DNA from: Ptiloglossa arizonensis
Lineage: Eukaryota; Arthropoda; Insecta; Hymenoptera; Colletidae
DNA: 64,000 bases
Reading direction: 5' to 3'
NCBI RefSeq assembly: GCF_051014685.1
Contig: NW_027478531.1
Coordinates: forward strand, 806,001-870,000
Position 1 is the first letter of the stretch. The number at the start of each line of letters is the position of its first letter. The notes under the pieces were generated by a model. The model had not been told where the DNA came from. It did not search any database and was given only the letters and a program-made list of their open reading frames with translations. Of the stretch, positions 10,675 through 23,097 are shown piece after piece. Position numbers and translations under genes: made by a program.

Positions 10675-13474
10675 AGAAACTCGCCCGATTACAACGGTAT
10701 GCGCACTTTTCCCCTAGGCGGTTCTAGTTATTCGTTTCGTGCATCAGAACTGCAAAAATTTTGAGTTTCTCAAGCGTTTCTTACCTCCAAACTGTCATAT
10801 CTTGCGAACGGATTGACCAATCCGCAAAATTTCTGTTGCATCTGAAAGTAGAAACTCGCCCGATTACAACGGTAGGTATAGTTTTCCCCTAGGCCGTTCT
10901 AGTTATTCGTTTCGAGCATCAGAACTGCGAAAGTTTTGAGTTTCTCAAGCGTTTCTTATCTCCAAACTGCCATATCTCGCGAACGGATTGATCAATCCGC
11001 AAAATTTCTGTTGCATCTGAAAGTAGAAACTCGCCCGATTACAACGGTATGCGCACTTTTCCCCTAGGCGGTTCTAGTTATTCGTTTCGAGCATCAGAAC
11101 TGCGAAAATTTTGAGTTTCTCAAGCGTTTCTTACCTCCAAACTTCCATATCTCGCGAACGGATTGAACAATCCGCATAATTTCTGTTGCATCTGAAAGTA
11201 GAAACTCGCCCGATTACAACGGTATGCGCACTTTTCCCCTAGGCCGTTCTAGTTATTCGTTTCGAGCATGAGAAATGCGAAAATTTTGAGTTTCTCAAGC
11301 GTTTCTTAAATCCAAACGGCCACATCTCGCGAACGGATTGACCAATCCGCATGATTTCTGTTGCATCTGAAAATAGAAACTCGCCCGATTACAACGGTAC
11401 GCGTAGTTCTCCCCTAGGCCGTTCTAGTCATTCGTTTCGAGCATCAGAACTACGAAAATTTTGAGTTTCTCAAGCGTTTCTTATCTCCAAACTGCCATAT
11501 CTCGCGAACGGATTGATCAGTCCGCAAAATTTCTGTTGCATCTGAAAGTAGAAACTCGCCCGATTACAACGGTATGCGCACTTTTCCCCTAGGCGGTTCT
11601 AGTTATTCGTTTCGTGCATCAGAACTGCGAAAATTTTGAGTTTCTCAAGCGTTTCTTACCTCCAAACTGTCATATCTCGCGAACGGATTGACCAATCCGC
11701 AAAATTTCTGTTGCATCTGAAAGTAGAAACTCACCCGATTACAACGGTAGGTATAGTTTTCCCCTAGGCCGTTCTAGTTATTCGTGTCGAGCATCAGAAC
11801 TGCGAAAATTTTGAGTTTCTCAAGCGTTTCTTACCTCCAAACTGCCATATCTCGCGAACGGATTGACCAATCCGCAAAATTTCTGTTGCATCTGAAAGTA
11901 GAAACTCGCCCGATTACAACGGTATGCGCACTTTTCCCCTAGGCCGTTCTAGTTATTCGTGTCGAGCATCAGAACTGCGAAAATTTTGAGTTTCTCAAGC
12001 GTTTCTTACTTCCAAACTGCCATATCTCCCGAACGGATTGACCAATCCGCAAAATTTCTGTTGCATCTGAAAGTAGAAACTCGCCCGATTACAACGGTAT
12101 GCGCACTTTTCCCCTAGGCCGTTCTAGTTATTCGTGTCGAGCATCAGAACTGCGAAAATTTTGAGTTCCTCAAGCGCTTCTTATCTCCAAACTGCCATAT
12201 CTCGCGAACGGATTGATCAATCCGCAAAATTTCTGTTGCATCTGAAAGTAGAAACTCGCCCGATTACAACGGTATGCGCACTTTTCCCCTAGGCGGTTCC
12301 AGTTATTCGTTTCGTGCATCAGAACTGCGAAAATTTTGAGTTTGTCAAGCGTTTCTTACCTCCAAACTGTCATATCTCGCGAACGGATTGACCAATCCGC
12401 AAAATTTCTGTTGCATCTAAAAGTAGAAACTCGCCCGATTACAACGGTATGCGCACTTTTCCCCTAGGCGGTTCTAGGTATTCGTTTCGTGCATCAGAAC
12501 TGCGAAAATGTTGAGTTTCTCAAGCGTTTCTTACCTCCAAAGTGCCATATCTCGCGAACGGATTGACCAATCCGCAAAATTTCTGTTGCATCTGAAAGTA
12601 GAAACTCGCCCGATTACAACGGTATGCGCACTTTTCCCCTAGGCCGTTCTAGTTATTCGTGTCGAGCATCAGAACTGCGAAAATTTTGAGTTCCTCGAGC
12701 GTTTCTTACCTCCAAACTGTCATATCTCGCGAACGGATTGACCAATCCGCAAAATTTCTGTTGCATCTAAAAGTAGAAACTCGCCCGATTACAACGGTAT
12801 GCGCACTTTTCCCCTAGGCGGTTCTAGTTATTCGTTTCGAGCATCAGAACTGCGAAAATTTTGAGTTTCCCAAGCCTTTCTTATCTCCAAACTGCCATAT
12901 CTCGCGAACGGATTGATCAATCCGCAAAATTTCTGTTGCATCTGAAAGTAGAAACTCGCCCGATTACAACGGTATGCGCACTTTTCCCCTAGGCGGTTCT
13001 AGTTATTCGTTTCGTGCATCAGAACTGCGAAAATTTTGAGTTTCTCAAGCGTTTCTTACCTCCAAACTGTCATATCTTGCGAACGGATTGTCCAATCCGC
13101 AAAATTTCTGTTGCATCTGAAAGTAGAAACTCGCCCGATTACAACGGTAGGTATAGTTTTCCCCTAGGCTGTTCTAGTTATTCGTTTCGAGCATCAGAAC
13201 TGCGAAAGTTTTGAGTTTCTCAAGCGTTTCTTATATCCAAACTGCCATATCTCGCGAACGGATTGATCAATCCGCAAAATTTCTGTTGCATCTGAAAGTA
13301 GAAACTCGCCCGATTACAACGGTATGCGCACTTTTCCCCTAGGCGGTTCTAGTTATTCGTTTCGAGCATCAGAACTGCGAAAATTTTGAGTTTCTCAAGC
13401 GTTTCTTACCTCCAAACTTCCATATCTCGCGAACGGATTGAACAATCCGCATAATTTCTGTTGCATCTGAAAGT

Positions 13475-13648
13475 AGAAACTCGCCCGATTACAACGGTAT
13501 GCGCACTTTTCCCTAGGCCGTTCTAGTTATTCGTTTCGAGCATGAGAAATGCGAAAATTTTGAGTTTCTCAAGCGTTTCTTAAATCCAAACGGCCATATC
13601 TCGCGAACGGATTGACCAATCCGCATGATTTCTGTTGCATCTGAAAAT
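13475..13648 (+). repeat. 174-bp monomer (one C lost)
   Basis: The run cccc before tagg is ccc here, at about 13511-13513. The sister monomers at 11200 and 15399 keep four C, so the loss happened after the higher-order copies separated. Confidence 0.95.
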
Positions 13649-14873
13649 AGAAACTCGCCCGATTACAACGGTACGCGTACTTCTCCCCTAGGCCGTTCTA
13701 GTCATTCGTTTCGAGCATCAGAACTGCGAAAATTTTGAGTTTCTCAAGCGTTTCTTATCTCCAAACTGCCATATCTCGCGAACGGATTGATCAGTCCGCA
13801 AAATTTCTGTTGCATCAGAAAGTAGAAACTCGCCCGATTACAACGGTATGCGCACTTTTCCCCTAGGCGGTTCTAGTTATTCGTTTCGTGCATCAGAACT
13901 GCGAAAATTTTGAGTTTCTCAAGCGTTTCTTACCTCCAAACTGTCATATCTCGCGAACGGATTGACCAATCCGCAAAATTTCTGTTGCATCTGAAAGTAG
14001 AAACTCGCCCGATTACAACGGTAGGTATAGTTTTCCCCTAGGCCGTTCTAGTTATTCGTGTCGAGGATCAGAACTGCGAAAATTTTGAGTTTCTCAAGCG
14101 TTTCTTATTTCCAAACTGCCATATCTCGCGAACGGATTGATCAATCCGCAAAATTTCTGTTGCAACTGAAAGTAGAAACTCGCCCGATTACAACGGTATG
14201 CGCACTTTTCCCCTAGGCGGTTCTAGTTATTCGTTTCGAGCATTAGAACTGCGAAAATTTTGAGTTTCTCAAGCGTTTCTTACCTCCAAACTGCCATATC
14301 TCGCGAACGGATTGACCAATCCGCATAATTTCTGTTGCATCTGAAAGTAGAGACTCGCCCGATTACAACAGTATGCGTACTTCTCCCCTAGGCCGTTCTA
14401 GTCATTCGTTTCGAGCATCCGAACTGCGAAAATTTTGAGTTTCTCAAGCGTTTCTTACCTCCAAACTGTCATATCTCGCGAACGGATTGACCAATCCGCA
14501 AAATTTCTGTTGCATCTGAAAGTAGAAACTCGCCCGATTACAACGGTAGGTATAGTTTTCCCCTAGGCCGTTCTAGTTATTCGTTTCGAGCATCAGAACT
14601 GCGAAAATTTTGAGTTTCTCAAGCGTTTCTTACTTCCAAACTGCCACATCTCGCGAATGGATCGACCAATCCGCAAAATTTCTGTTGCATCTGAAAGTAG
14701 AAACTCGCCCGATTACAACGGTATGCGTACTTTTCCCCTATGCCGTTCTAGTTACTCGTTTCGAGCATTAGAACTGCGAAAATTTTGAGTTTCTCAAGCG
14801 TTTCTTACCTCCAAACTGCCATATCTCGCGAACGGATTGACCAATCCGCATAATTTCTGTTGCATCAGAAAGT

Positions 14874-15048
14874 AGAAACTCGCCCGATTACAACGGTATG
14901 CGTACTTCTCCCCTAGGCCGTTCTAGTTATTCGTTTCGTGCATCAGAACTGCGAAAATTTTGAGTTTCTCAAGCGTTTCTTACCTCCAAACTGTCATATC
15001 TTGCGAACGGATTGTCCAATCCGCAAAATTTCTGTTGCATCTGAAAGT
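14874..15048 (+). repeat. Chimeric monomer at a higher-order junction
   Basis: The first part carries tgcgtacttctcc and ggccgttc, like the monomers at 16974 and 18899. The later part carries tttcgtgcatcag, actgtcat, cttgcgaac and ggattgtccaatcc, matching the second part of the monomer at 12950. The switch lies between about 14911 and 14938. The sequence after it follows the 13125 series, so this is an exchange point that closed the 11-monomer unit. Confidence 0.75.
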
Positions 15049-15573
15049 AGAAACTCGCCCGATTACAACGGTAGGTATAGTTTTCCCCTAGGCCGTTCTA
15101 GTTATTCGTTTCGAGCATCAGAACTGCGAAAGTTTTGAGTTTCTCAAGCGTTTCTTATCTCCAAACTGCCATATCTCGCGAACGGATTGATCAATCCGCA
15201 AAATTTCTGTTGCATCTGAAAGTAGAAACTCGCCCGATTACAACGGTATGCGCACTTTTCCCCTAGGCGGTTCTAGTTATTCGTTTCGAGCATCAGAACT
15301 GCGAAAATTTTGAGTTTCTCAAGCGTTTCTTACCTCCAAACTTCCATATCTCGCGAACGGATTGAACAATCCGCATAATTTCTGTTGCATCTGAAAGTAG
15401 AAACTCGCCCGATTACAACGGTATGCGCACTTTTCCCCTAGGCCGTTCTAGTTATTCGTTTCGAGCATGAGAAATGCGAAAATTTTGAGTTTCTCAAGCG
15501 TTTCTTAAATCCAAACGGCCATATCTCGCGAACGGATTGACCAATCCGCATGATTTCTGTTGCATCTGAAAAT

Positions 15574-17148
15574 AGAAACTCGCCCGATTACAACGGTACG
15601 CGTACTTCTCCCCTAGGCCGTTCTAGTCATTCGTTTCGAGCATCAGAACTGCGAAAATTTTGAGTTTCTCAAGCGTTTCTTATCTCCAAACTGCCATATC
15701 TCGCGAACGGATTGATCAGTCCGCAAAATTTCTGTTGCATCAGAAAGTAGAAACTCGCCCGATTACAACGGTATGCGCACTTTTCCCCTAGGCGGTTCTA
15801 GTTATTCGTTTCGTGCATCAGAACTGCGAAAATTTTGAGTTTCTCAAGCGTTTCTTACCTCCAAACTGTCATATCTCGCGAACGGATTGACCAATCCGCA
15901 AAATTTCTGTTGCATCTGAAAGTAGAAACTCGCCCGATTACAACGGTAGGTATAGTTTTCCCCTAGGCCGTTCTAGTTATTCGTGTCGAGGATCAGAACT
16001 GCGAAAATTTTGAGTTTCTCAAGCGTTTCTTATTTCCAAACTGCCATATCTCGCGAACGGATTGATCAATCCGCAAAATTTCTGTTGCAACTGAAAGTAG
16101 AAACTCGCCCGATTACAACGGTATGCGCACTTTTCCCCTTGGCCGTTCTAGTTTTTCGTGTCGAGCATCAGAACTGCGAAAATTTTGAGTTTCTCAAGCG
16201 TTTCTTATTTCCAAACTGCCATATCTCGCGAACGGATTGATCAATCCGCAAAATTTCTGTTGCAACTGAAAGTAGAAACTCGCCCGATTACAACGGTATG
16301 CGCACTTTTCCCCTAGGCGGTTCTAGTTATTCGTTTCGAGCATTAGAACTGCGAAAATTTTGAGTTTCTCAAGCGTTTCTTACCTCCAAACTGCCATATC
16401 TCGCGAACGGATTGACCAATCCGCATAATTTCTGTTGCATCTGAAAGTAGAGACTCGCCCGATTACAACGGTATGCGTACTTCTCCCCTAGGCCGTTCTA
16501 GTCATTCGTTTCGAGCATCCGAACTGCGAAAATTTTGAGTTTCTCAAGCGTTTCTTACCTCCAAACTGTCATATCTCGCGAACGGATTGACCAATCCGCA
16601 AAATTTCTGTTGCATCTGAAAGTAGAAACTCGCCCGATTACAACGGTAGGTATAGTTTTCCCCTAGGCCGTTCTAGTTATTCGTTTCGAGCATCAGAACT
16701 GCGAAAATTTTGAGTTTCTCAAGCGTTTCTTACTTCCAAACTGCCACATCTCGCGAATGGATCGACCAATCCGCAAAATTTCTGTTGCATCTGAAAGTAG
16801 AAACTCGCCCGATTACAACGGTATGCGTACTTTTCCCCTATGCCGTTCTAGTTACTCGTTTCGAGCATTAGAACTGCGAAAATTTTGAGTTTCTCAAGCG
16901 TTTCTTACCTCCAAACTGCCATATCTCGCGAACGGATTGACCAATCCGCATAATTTCTGTTGCATCTGAAAGTAGAAACTCGCCCGATTACAACGGTATG
17001 CGTACTTCTCCCCTAGGCCGTTCTAGTTATTCGTATCGAGCATCAGAAATGCGAAAATTTTGAGTTTCTCAAGCGTTTCTTATCTCCAAACTGCCATATC
17101 TCGCGAACGGATTGACCAATCCGCAAAATTTCTGTTGCATCTGAAAGT
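15574..17148 (+). repeat. Nine-monomer C-type unit, copy 1
   Basis: This 1575-bp unit recurs at 17499-19073, an offset of 1925 bp (11 monomers). Shared markers in order are tacgcgtact, ggatcagtcc, cgaggatcag, cccttggcc, gcattagaac, agagactcgc, cacatctcgcgaatgg, ccctatgcc and cgtatcgag. I saw one difference, gtttttcg near 16151 against gttattcg near 18076. Confidence 0.85.
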
Positions 17149-17498
17149 AGAGACTCGCCCGATTACAACGGTATGCGTACTTCTCCCCTAGGCCGTTCTA
17201 GTCATTCGTTTCGAGCATCCGAACTGCGAAAATTTTGAGTTTCTCAAGCGTTTCTTACCTCCAAACTGTCATATCTCGCGAACGGATTGACCAATCCGCA
17301 AAATTTCTGTTGCATCTGAAAGCAGAAACTCGCCCGATTACAACGGTATGCGCACTTTTCCTCTAGGCGGTTCTAGTTATTCGTTTCGAGCATCAGAACT
17401 GCGAAAATTTTGAGTTTCTCAAGCGTTTCTTAAATCCAAACGGCCATATCTCGCGAACGGATTGACCAATCCGCATGATTTCTGTTGCATCTGAAAAT
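17149..17498 (+). repeat. Two linker monomers between C-type units
   Basis: These two copies separate the nine-monomer units. The first begins agagactcgc, with gcatccgaac and actgtcat, like 16449. The second has the private marker ttcctctaggcgg near 17361 and ends in aaatccaaacggcc like 15399-15573. It is probably a fusion of an A-type first half and a C-type second half. Confidence 0.65.
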
Positions 17499-19073
17499 AG
17501 AAACTCGCCCGATTACAACGGTACGCGTACTTCTCCCCTAGGCCGTTCTAGTCATTCGTTTCGAGCATCAGAACTGCGAAAATTTTGAGTTTCTCAAGCG
17601 TTTCTTATCTCCAAACTGCCATATCTCGCGAACGGATTGATCAGTCCGCAAAATTTCTGTTGCATCAGAAAGTAGAAACTCGCCCGATTACAACGGTATG
17701 CGCACTTTTCCCCTAGGCGGTTCTAGTTATTCGTTTCGTGCATCAGAACTGCGAAAATTTTGAGTTTCTCAAGCGTTTCTTACCTCCAAACTGTCATATC
17801 TCGCGAACGGATTGACCAATCCGCAAAATTTCTGTTGCATCTGAAAGTAGAAACTCGCCCGATTACAACGGTAGGTATAGTTTTCCCCTAGGCCGTTCTA
17901 GTTATTCGTGTCGAGGATCAGAACTGCGAAAATTTTGAGTTTCTCAAGCGTTTCTTATTTCCAAACTGCCATATCTCGCGAACGGATTGATCAATCCGCA
18001 AAATTTCTGTTGCAACTGAAAGTAGAAACTCGCCCGATTACAACGGTATGCGCACTTTTCCCCTTGGCCGTTCTAGTTATTCGTGTCGAGCATCAGAACT
18101 GCGAAAATTTTGAGTTTCTCAAGCGTTTCTTATTTCCAAACTGCCATATCTCGCGAACGGATTGATCAATCCGCAAAATTTCTGTTGCAACTGAAAGTAG
18201 AAACTCGCCCGATTACAACGGTATGCGCACTTTTCCCCTAGGCGGTTCTAGTTATTCGTTTCGAGCATTAGAACTGCGAAAATTTTGAGTTTCTCAAGCG
18301 TTTCTTACCTCCAAACTGCCATATCTCGCGAACGGATTGACCAATCCGCATAATTTCTGTTGCATCTGAAAGTAGAGACTCGCCCGATTACAACGGTATG
18401 CGTACTTCTCCCCTAGGCCGTTCTAGTCATTCGTTTCGAGCATCCGAACTGCGAAAATTTTGAGTTTCTCAAGCGTTTCTTACCTCCAAACTGTCATATC
18501 TCGCGAACGGATTGACCAATCCGCAAAATTTCTGTTGCATCTGAAAGTAGAAACTCGCCCGATTACAACGGTAGGTATAGTTTTCCCCTAGGCCGTTCTA
18601 GTTATTCGTTTCGAGCATCAGAACTGCGAAAATTTTGAGTTTCTCAAGCGTTTCTTACTTCCAAACTGCCACATCTCGCGAATGGATCGACCAATCCGCA
18701 AAATTTCTGTTGCATCTGAAAGTAGAAACTCGCCCGATTACAACGGTATGCGTACTTTTCCCCTATGCCGTTCTAGTTACTCGTTTCGAGCATTAGAACT
18801 GCGAAAATTTTGAGTTTCTCAAGCGTTTCTTACCTCCAAACTGCCATATCTCGCGAACGGATTGACCAATCCGCATAATTTCTGTTGCATCTGAAAGTAG
18901 AAACTCGCCCGATTACAACGGTATGCGTACTTCTCCCCTAGGCCGTTCTAGTTATTCGTATCGAGCATCAGAAATGCGAAAATTTTGAGTTTCTCAAGCG
19001 TTTCTTATCTCCAAACTGCCATATCTCGCGAACGGATTGACCAATCCGCAAAATTTCTGTTGCATCTGAAAGT
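17499..19073 (+). repeat. Nine-monomer C-type unit, copy 2
   Basis: This is the partner of 15574-17148. It is followed directly by A-type monomers at 19074, so its right edge is the domain boundary. Confidence 0.85.
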
Positions 19074-19948
19074 AGAAACTCGCCCGATTACAACGGTAGG
19101 TGTAGTTTTCCCCTAGGCCGTTCTAGTTATTCGTGTCGAATATCAGAACTGCGAAAATTTTGAGTTTCTCAAGCGTTTCTTATCTCCAAACTGCCATATG
19201 TCGCGAACGGATTGATCAATCCGCAAAATTTCTGTTGCATCTGAAAGTAGAAACTCGCCCGATTACAACGCTATGCGCACTTTTCCCCTAGGCGGTTCTA
19301 GTTATTCGTTTCGAGCATCAGAACTGCGAAAATTTTGAGTTTCTCAAGCGTTTCTTACCTCCAAACTGCCATATCTCGCGAACGGATTGACCAATCCGCA
19401 AAATTTCTGTTGCATCTGAAAGTAGAAACTCGCCCGATTGCAACGGTAGGTGTAGTTTTCCCCTAGGCCGTTCTAGTTATTCGTTTCGAGCATCAGAACT
19501 GCGAAAATTTGGAGTTTCTCAAGCGTTTCTTACTTCCAAACTGCCATATCTCGCGAACGGATTGACCAATCCGCAAAATTTCTGTTGCATCTGAAAGTAG
19601 AAACTCGCCCGATTACAACGGTATGCGCACTTTTCCCCTAGGCCGTTCTAGTTATTCGTGTCGAGCATCAGAACTGCGAAAATTTTGAGTTCCTCAAGCG
19701 TTTCTTATCTCCAAACTGCCATATCTCGCGAACGGATTGATCAATCCGCAAAATTTCTGTTGCATCTGAAAGTAGAAACTCGCCCGATTACAACGGTATG
19801 CGCACTTTTCCCCTAGGCGGTTCTAGTTATTCGTTTCGTGCATCAGAACTGTGAAAATTTTGAGTTTGTCAAGCGTTTCTTACCTCCAAACTGTCATATC
19901 TCGCGAACGGATTGACCAATCCGCAAAATTTCTGTTGCATCTAAAAGT

Positions 19949-20122
19949 AGAAACTCGCCCGATTACAACGTATGCGCACTTTTCCCCTAGGCGGTTCTAG
20001 TTATTCGTTTCGAGCATCAGAACTGCGAAAATTTTGAGTTTCTCAAGCCTTTCTTATCTCCAAACTGCCATATCTAGCGAACGGATTGATCAATCCGCAA
20101 AATTTCTGTTGCATTTGAAAGT
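19949..20122 (+). repeat. 174-bp monomer (one G lost)
   Basis: The motif acaacggtatgc is acaacgtatgc here, at about 19970. The related monomer at 1400 keeps both G. This copy also has gcatttgaaag in place of gcatctgaaag. Confidence 0.95.
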
Positions 20123-20647
20123 AGAAACTCGCCCGATTACAACGGTATGCGCACTTTTCCCCTAGGCGGTTCTAGTTATTCGTTTCGTGCATCAGAACTG
20201 CGAAAATGTTGAGTTTCTCAAGCGTTTCTTACCTCCAAACTGTCATATCTTGCGAACGGATTGACCATTCCGCAAAATTTCTGTTGCATCTGAAAGTAGA
20301 AACTCGCCCGATTACAACGGTAGGTATAGTTTTCCCCTAGGCCGTTCTAGTTATTCGTGTCGAGCATCAGAACTGCGAAAATTTTGAGTTTCTCAAGCGT
20401 TTCTTACCTCCAAACTGCCATATCTCGCGAACGGATTGACCAATCCGCAAAATTTCTGTTGCATCTGAAAGTAGAAACTCGCCCGATTACAACGGTATGC
20501 GCACTTTTCCCCTAGGCCGTTCTAGTTATTCGTGTCGAGCATTAGAACTGCGAAAATTTTGAGTTTCTCAAGCGTTTCTTATTTCCAAACTGCCATATCT
20601 CGCGAACGGATTGATCAATCCGCAAAATTTCTGTTGCATCTGAAAGT

Positions 20648-20822
20648 AGAAACTCGCCCGATTACAACGCTATGCGCACTTTTCCCCTAGGCGGTTCTAG
20701 TTATTCGTTTCGAGCATCAGAACTGCGAAAATTTTGAGTTTCTCAAGCCTTTCTTATCTCCAAACTGCCGTATCTCGCGAACGGATTGACCGATCCGCAA
20801 AATTTCTGTTGCATCTGAAAGT
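20648..20822 (+). repeat. A-type monomer carrying a B-type tract
   Basis: The left part is A-type (gctatgcgc, ggcggttc, cctttctta). From about 20769 to 20795 it reads ctgccgtatc and gaccgatcc, a pair of markers found together in B-type monomers such as 21173 and 23098. The following monomer at 20823 is A-type again. The mixture is an exchange or conversion tract close to the family boundary. Confidence 0.65.
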
Positions 20823-23097
20823 AGAAACTCGCCCGATTACAACGGTATGCGCACTTTTCCCCTAGGCGGTTCTAGTTATTCGTTTCGTGCATCAGAACTG
20901 CGAAAATGTTGAGTTTCTCAAGCGTTTCTTACCTCCAAACTGTCATATCTTGCGAACGGATTGACCAATCCGCAAAATTTCTGTTGCATCTGAAAGTAGA
21001 AACTCGCCCGATTACAACGGTAGGTATAGTTTTCCCCTAGGCCGTTCTAGTTATTCGTGTCGAGCATCAGAACTGCGAAAATTTTGAGTTTCTCAAGCGT
21101 TTCTTACATCCAAACTGCCATATCTCGCGAACGGATTGACCAATCCGCAAAATTTCTGTTGCATCTGAAAGTAGAAACTCGCCCGATTACAACGGTATGC
21201 GTACTTTTCCCCTAGGCCGTTCTAGTTATTCGTTTCGAGCATCAGAACTGCGAAAATTTTGAGTTCCTCAAGCGTTTCTTACATCCAAACTGCCGTATCT
21301 CGCGAACGGATTGACCGATCCGCAAAATTTCTGTTGCATCTGAAAGAAGAAACTCGCCCGATTACAACGGTATGCGCACTTTTCCCCTAGGCCGTTCTAG
21401 TTATTCGTTTCGAGCATCAGAACTGCGAAAATTTTGAGTTTCTCAAGCGTTTCTTATATCCAAACTGTCATATCTCGCGAACGGATTGGTCAATTCGCAA
21501 AATTTCTGTTGCATCTGAAAGTAGAAACTCGCCCGATTACATCAGTATGCGTGCTTTTCCCCTAGGCCGTTCTAGTTACTCGTTTCGAGCATCAGAACCG
21601 CGCAAATGTTGAGTTTCTCAAGCGTTTCTTACCTCCAAACTGCCATATCTCGCGAACGGATTGACCAATCCGCAAAATTTCTGTTGCATCTGAAAGTAGA
21701 AACTCGCCCGATTACAACGGTATGCGTACTTTTCCCCTAGGCCGTTCTAGTTATTCGTTTCGAGCATCAGAACTGCGAAAATTTTGGGTTTCTCAAGCGT
21801 TTCTTACCTCCAAACTGCCATATCTCGCGAACGGATTGACCAATCCGCAAAATTTCTGTTGCATCTGAAAGTAGAAAGTCGCCCGATTAGAACGGAATGT
21901 GTAGTTTTCCCCTAGGCCGTTCCAGTTATTCATTTCGAGCATCAGAACTGCGAAAATTTTGAGTTTCTCAAGCGTTTCTTACCTCCAAACTGCCATATCT
22001 CGCGAACGGATTAACCAATCCGGAAAATTTCTGTTGCATCTGAAAGTAGAAACTCGCCCGATTACAACGGTATGTGTAGTTTTCCCCTAGGCCGTTCCAG
22101 TTGTTCGTTTCGAGCATCAGAACTGCGAAAATTTTGAGTTCCTCAAGCGTTTCTTACATCCAAACTGCCATATCTCGCGAACGGATTGACCGATCCGCAA
22201 AATTTCTGTTGCATCTGAAAGAAGAAACTCGCCCGATTACAACGGTATGCGCACTTTTCCCCTAGGCCGTTCTAGTTATTCGTTTCGAGCATCAGAACTG
22301 CGCAAATTTTGAGTTTCTCAAGCGTTTCTTACTTCCAAACTGCCATATCTCGCGAACGGATTGACCAATCCAAAAAATTTCTGTTGCATCTGAAAGTAGA
22401 GACTCGCCCGATTACAACGGTATGCGTACTTTTCCCCTAGGCCGTTCTAGTTACTCGTTTCGAGCATCAGAACTGCGAATATTTTGAGTTTCTCAAGCGT
22501 TTCTTATATCCAAACTGTCATATCTCGCGAACGGATTGGTCAATCCGCAAAATTTCTGTTGCATCTGAAAGTAGAAACTCGCCCGATTACAACAGTATGC
22601 GTGCTTTTCCCCTAGGCCGTTCTAGTTACTCGTTTCGAGCATCAGAACTGCGAAAATTTTGAGTTTCTCAAGCGTTTCTTACCTCCAAATTGCCATATCT
22701 CGCGAACGGAATGACCAATCCGCAAAATTTCTGTTGCATCTGAAAGTAGAAACTCGCCCGATTACAACGGTATGTGTAGTTTTCCCCTAGGCCGTTCCAG
22801 TTGTTCGTTTCGAGCATCAGAACTGCGAAAATTTTCAGTTCCTCAAGCGTTTCTTACATCCAAACTGCCATATCTCGCGAACGGATTGACCGATCCGCAA
22901 AATTTCTGTTGCATCTGAAAGAAGAAACTCGCCCGATTACAACGGTATGCGCACTTTTCCCCTAGGCCGTTCTAGTTATTCGTTTCGAGCTTCAGAACTG
23001 CGAAAATTTTGAGTTTCTCAAGCGTTTGTTACCTCCAAACTGCCATATCTCGCGAACGGATTGACCAATCCGCAAAATTTCTGTTGCATCTGAAAGT

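Larger units (their letters stand above)
1..11199 (+). repeat. A-type domain, 64 monomers, 9-monomer higher-order cycle
   Basis: Monomers here are a recurring ordered set. The set runs: gctatgcgc type; taggtgtag with tttggag; gtgtcgag with gagttcc; tttgtc with tgtcat; cctttctta; aaatgttg with cttgcg; taggtatag; ttattt; and atgtcgc. The full cycle of nine (1574-1575 bp) is seen from 701 to 2275 and from 4200 to 5775. Shorter cycles of 4 to 7 monomers (3500-4200, 4200-5075, 7525-8575, 8575-9800) look like the same cycle with members deleted. Most copies with the perfect palindrome are in this domain. There is no gene or foreign insertion in it. Confidence 0.85.
11200..19073 (+). repeat. C-type domain, 45 monomers, 11- and 13-monomer cycles
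   Basis: New markers appear here that are absent from the first 11 kb: gcatgagaaatgcg, aaatccaaacggcc, tacgcgtacttctcc, tagtcattcg and ccgcataattt. The aaatccaaacggcc marker occurs near 11307, 13582, 15506 and 17431, which are offsets of 13, 11 and 11 monomers. A-type monomers remain mixed in, so this is a compound higher-order unit, not a pure new family. No gene or foreign element is present. Confidence 0.8.
19074..21172 (+). repeat. Returned A-type block, 12 monomers
   Basis: After 8 kb of C-type repeats the canonical nine-monomer A cycle appears again (19074-20647) and is followed by three more A-like monomers. The order and the rare markers match 526-2099, about 18.55 kb upstream. The first monomer has taggtgtag where 526 has tatgcgcac, so the left junction is chimeric. 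B-type repeats begin straight after. Confidence 0.8.

Noticed and set aside
13014..18165. Open reading frames of 66-85 codons at 13014, 14938, 15983 and 17908
   Set aside because: They are translations of satellite monomers. The same peptide recurs at each copy in rotated frames because 175 is not a multiple of 3, stops close every frame, and spacing follows the higher-order repeat (1924-1925 bp). There is no codon bias, start context or homology signal.
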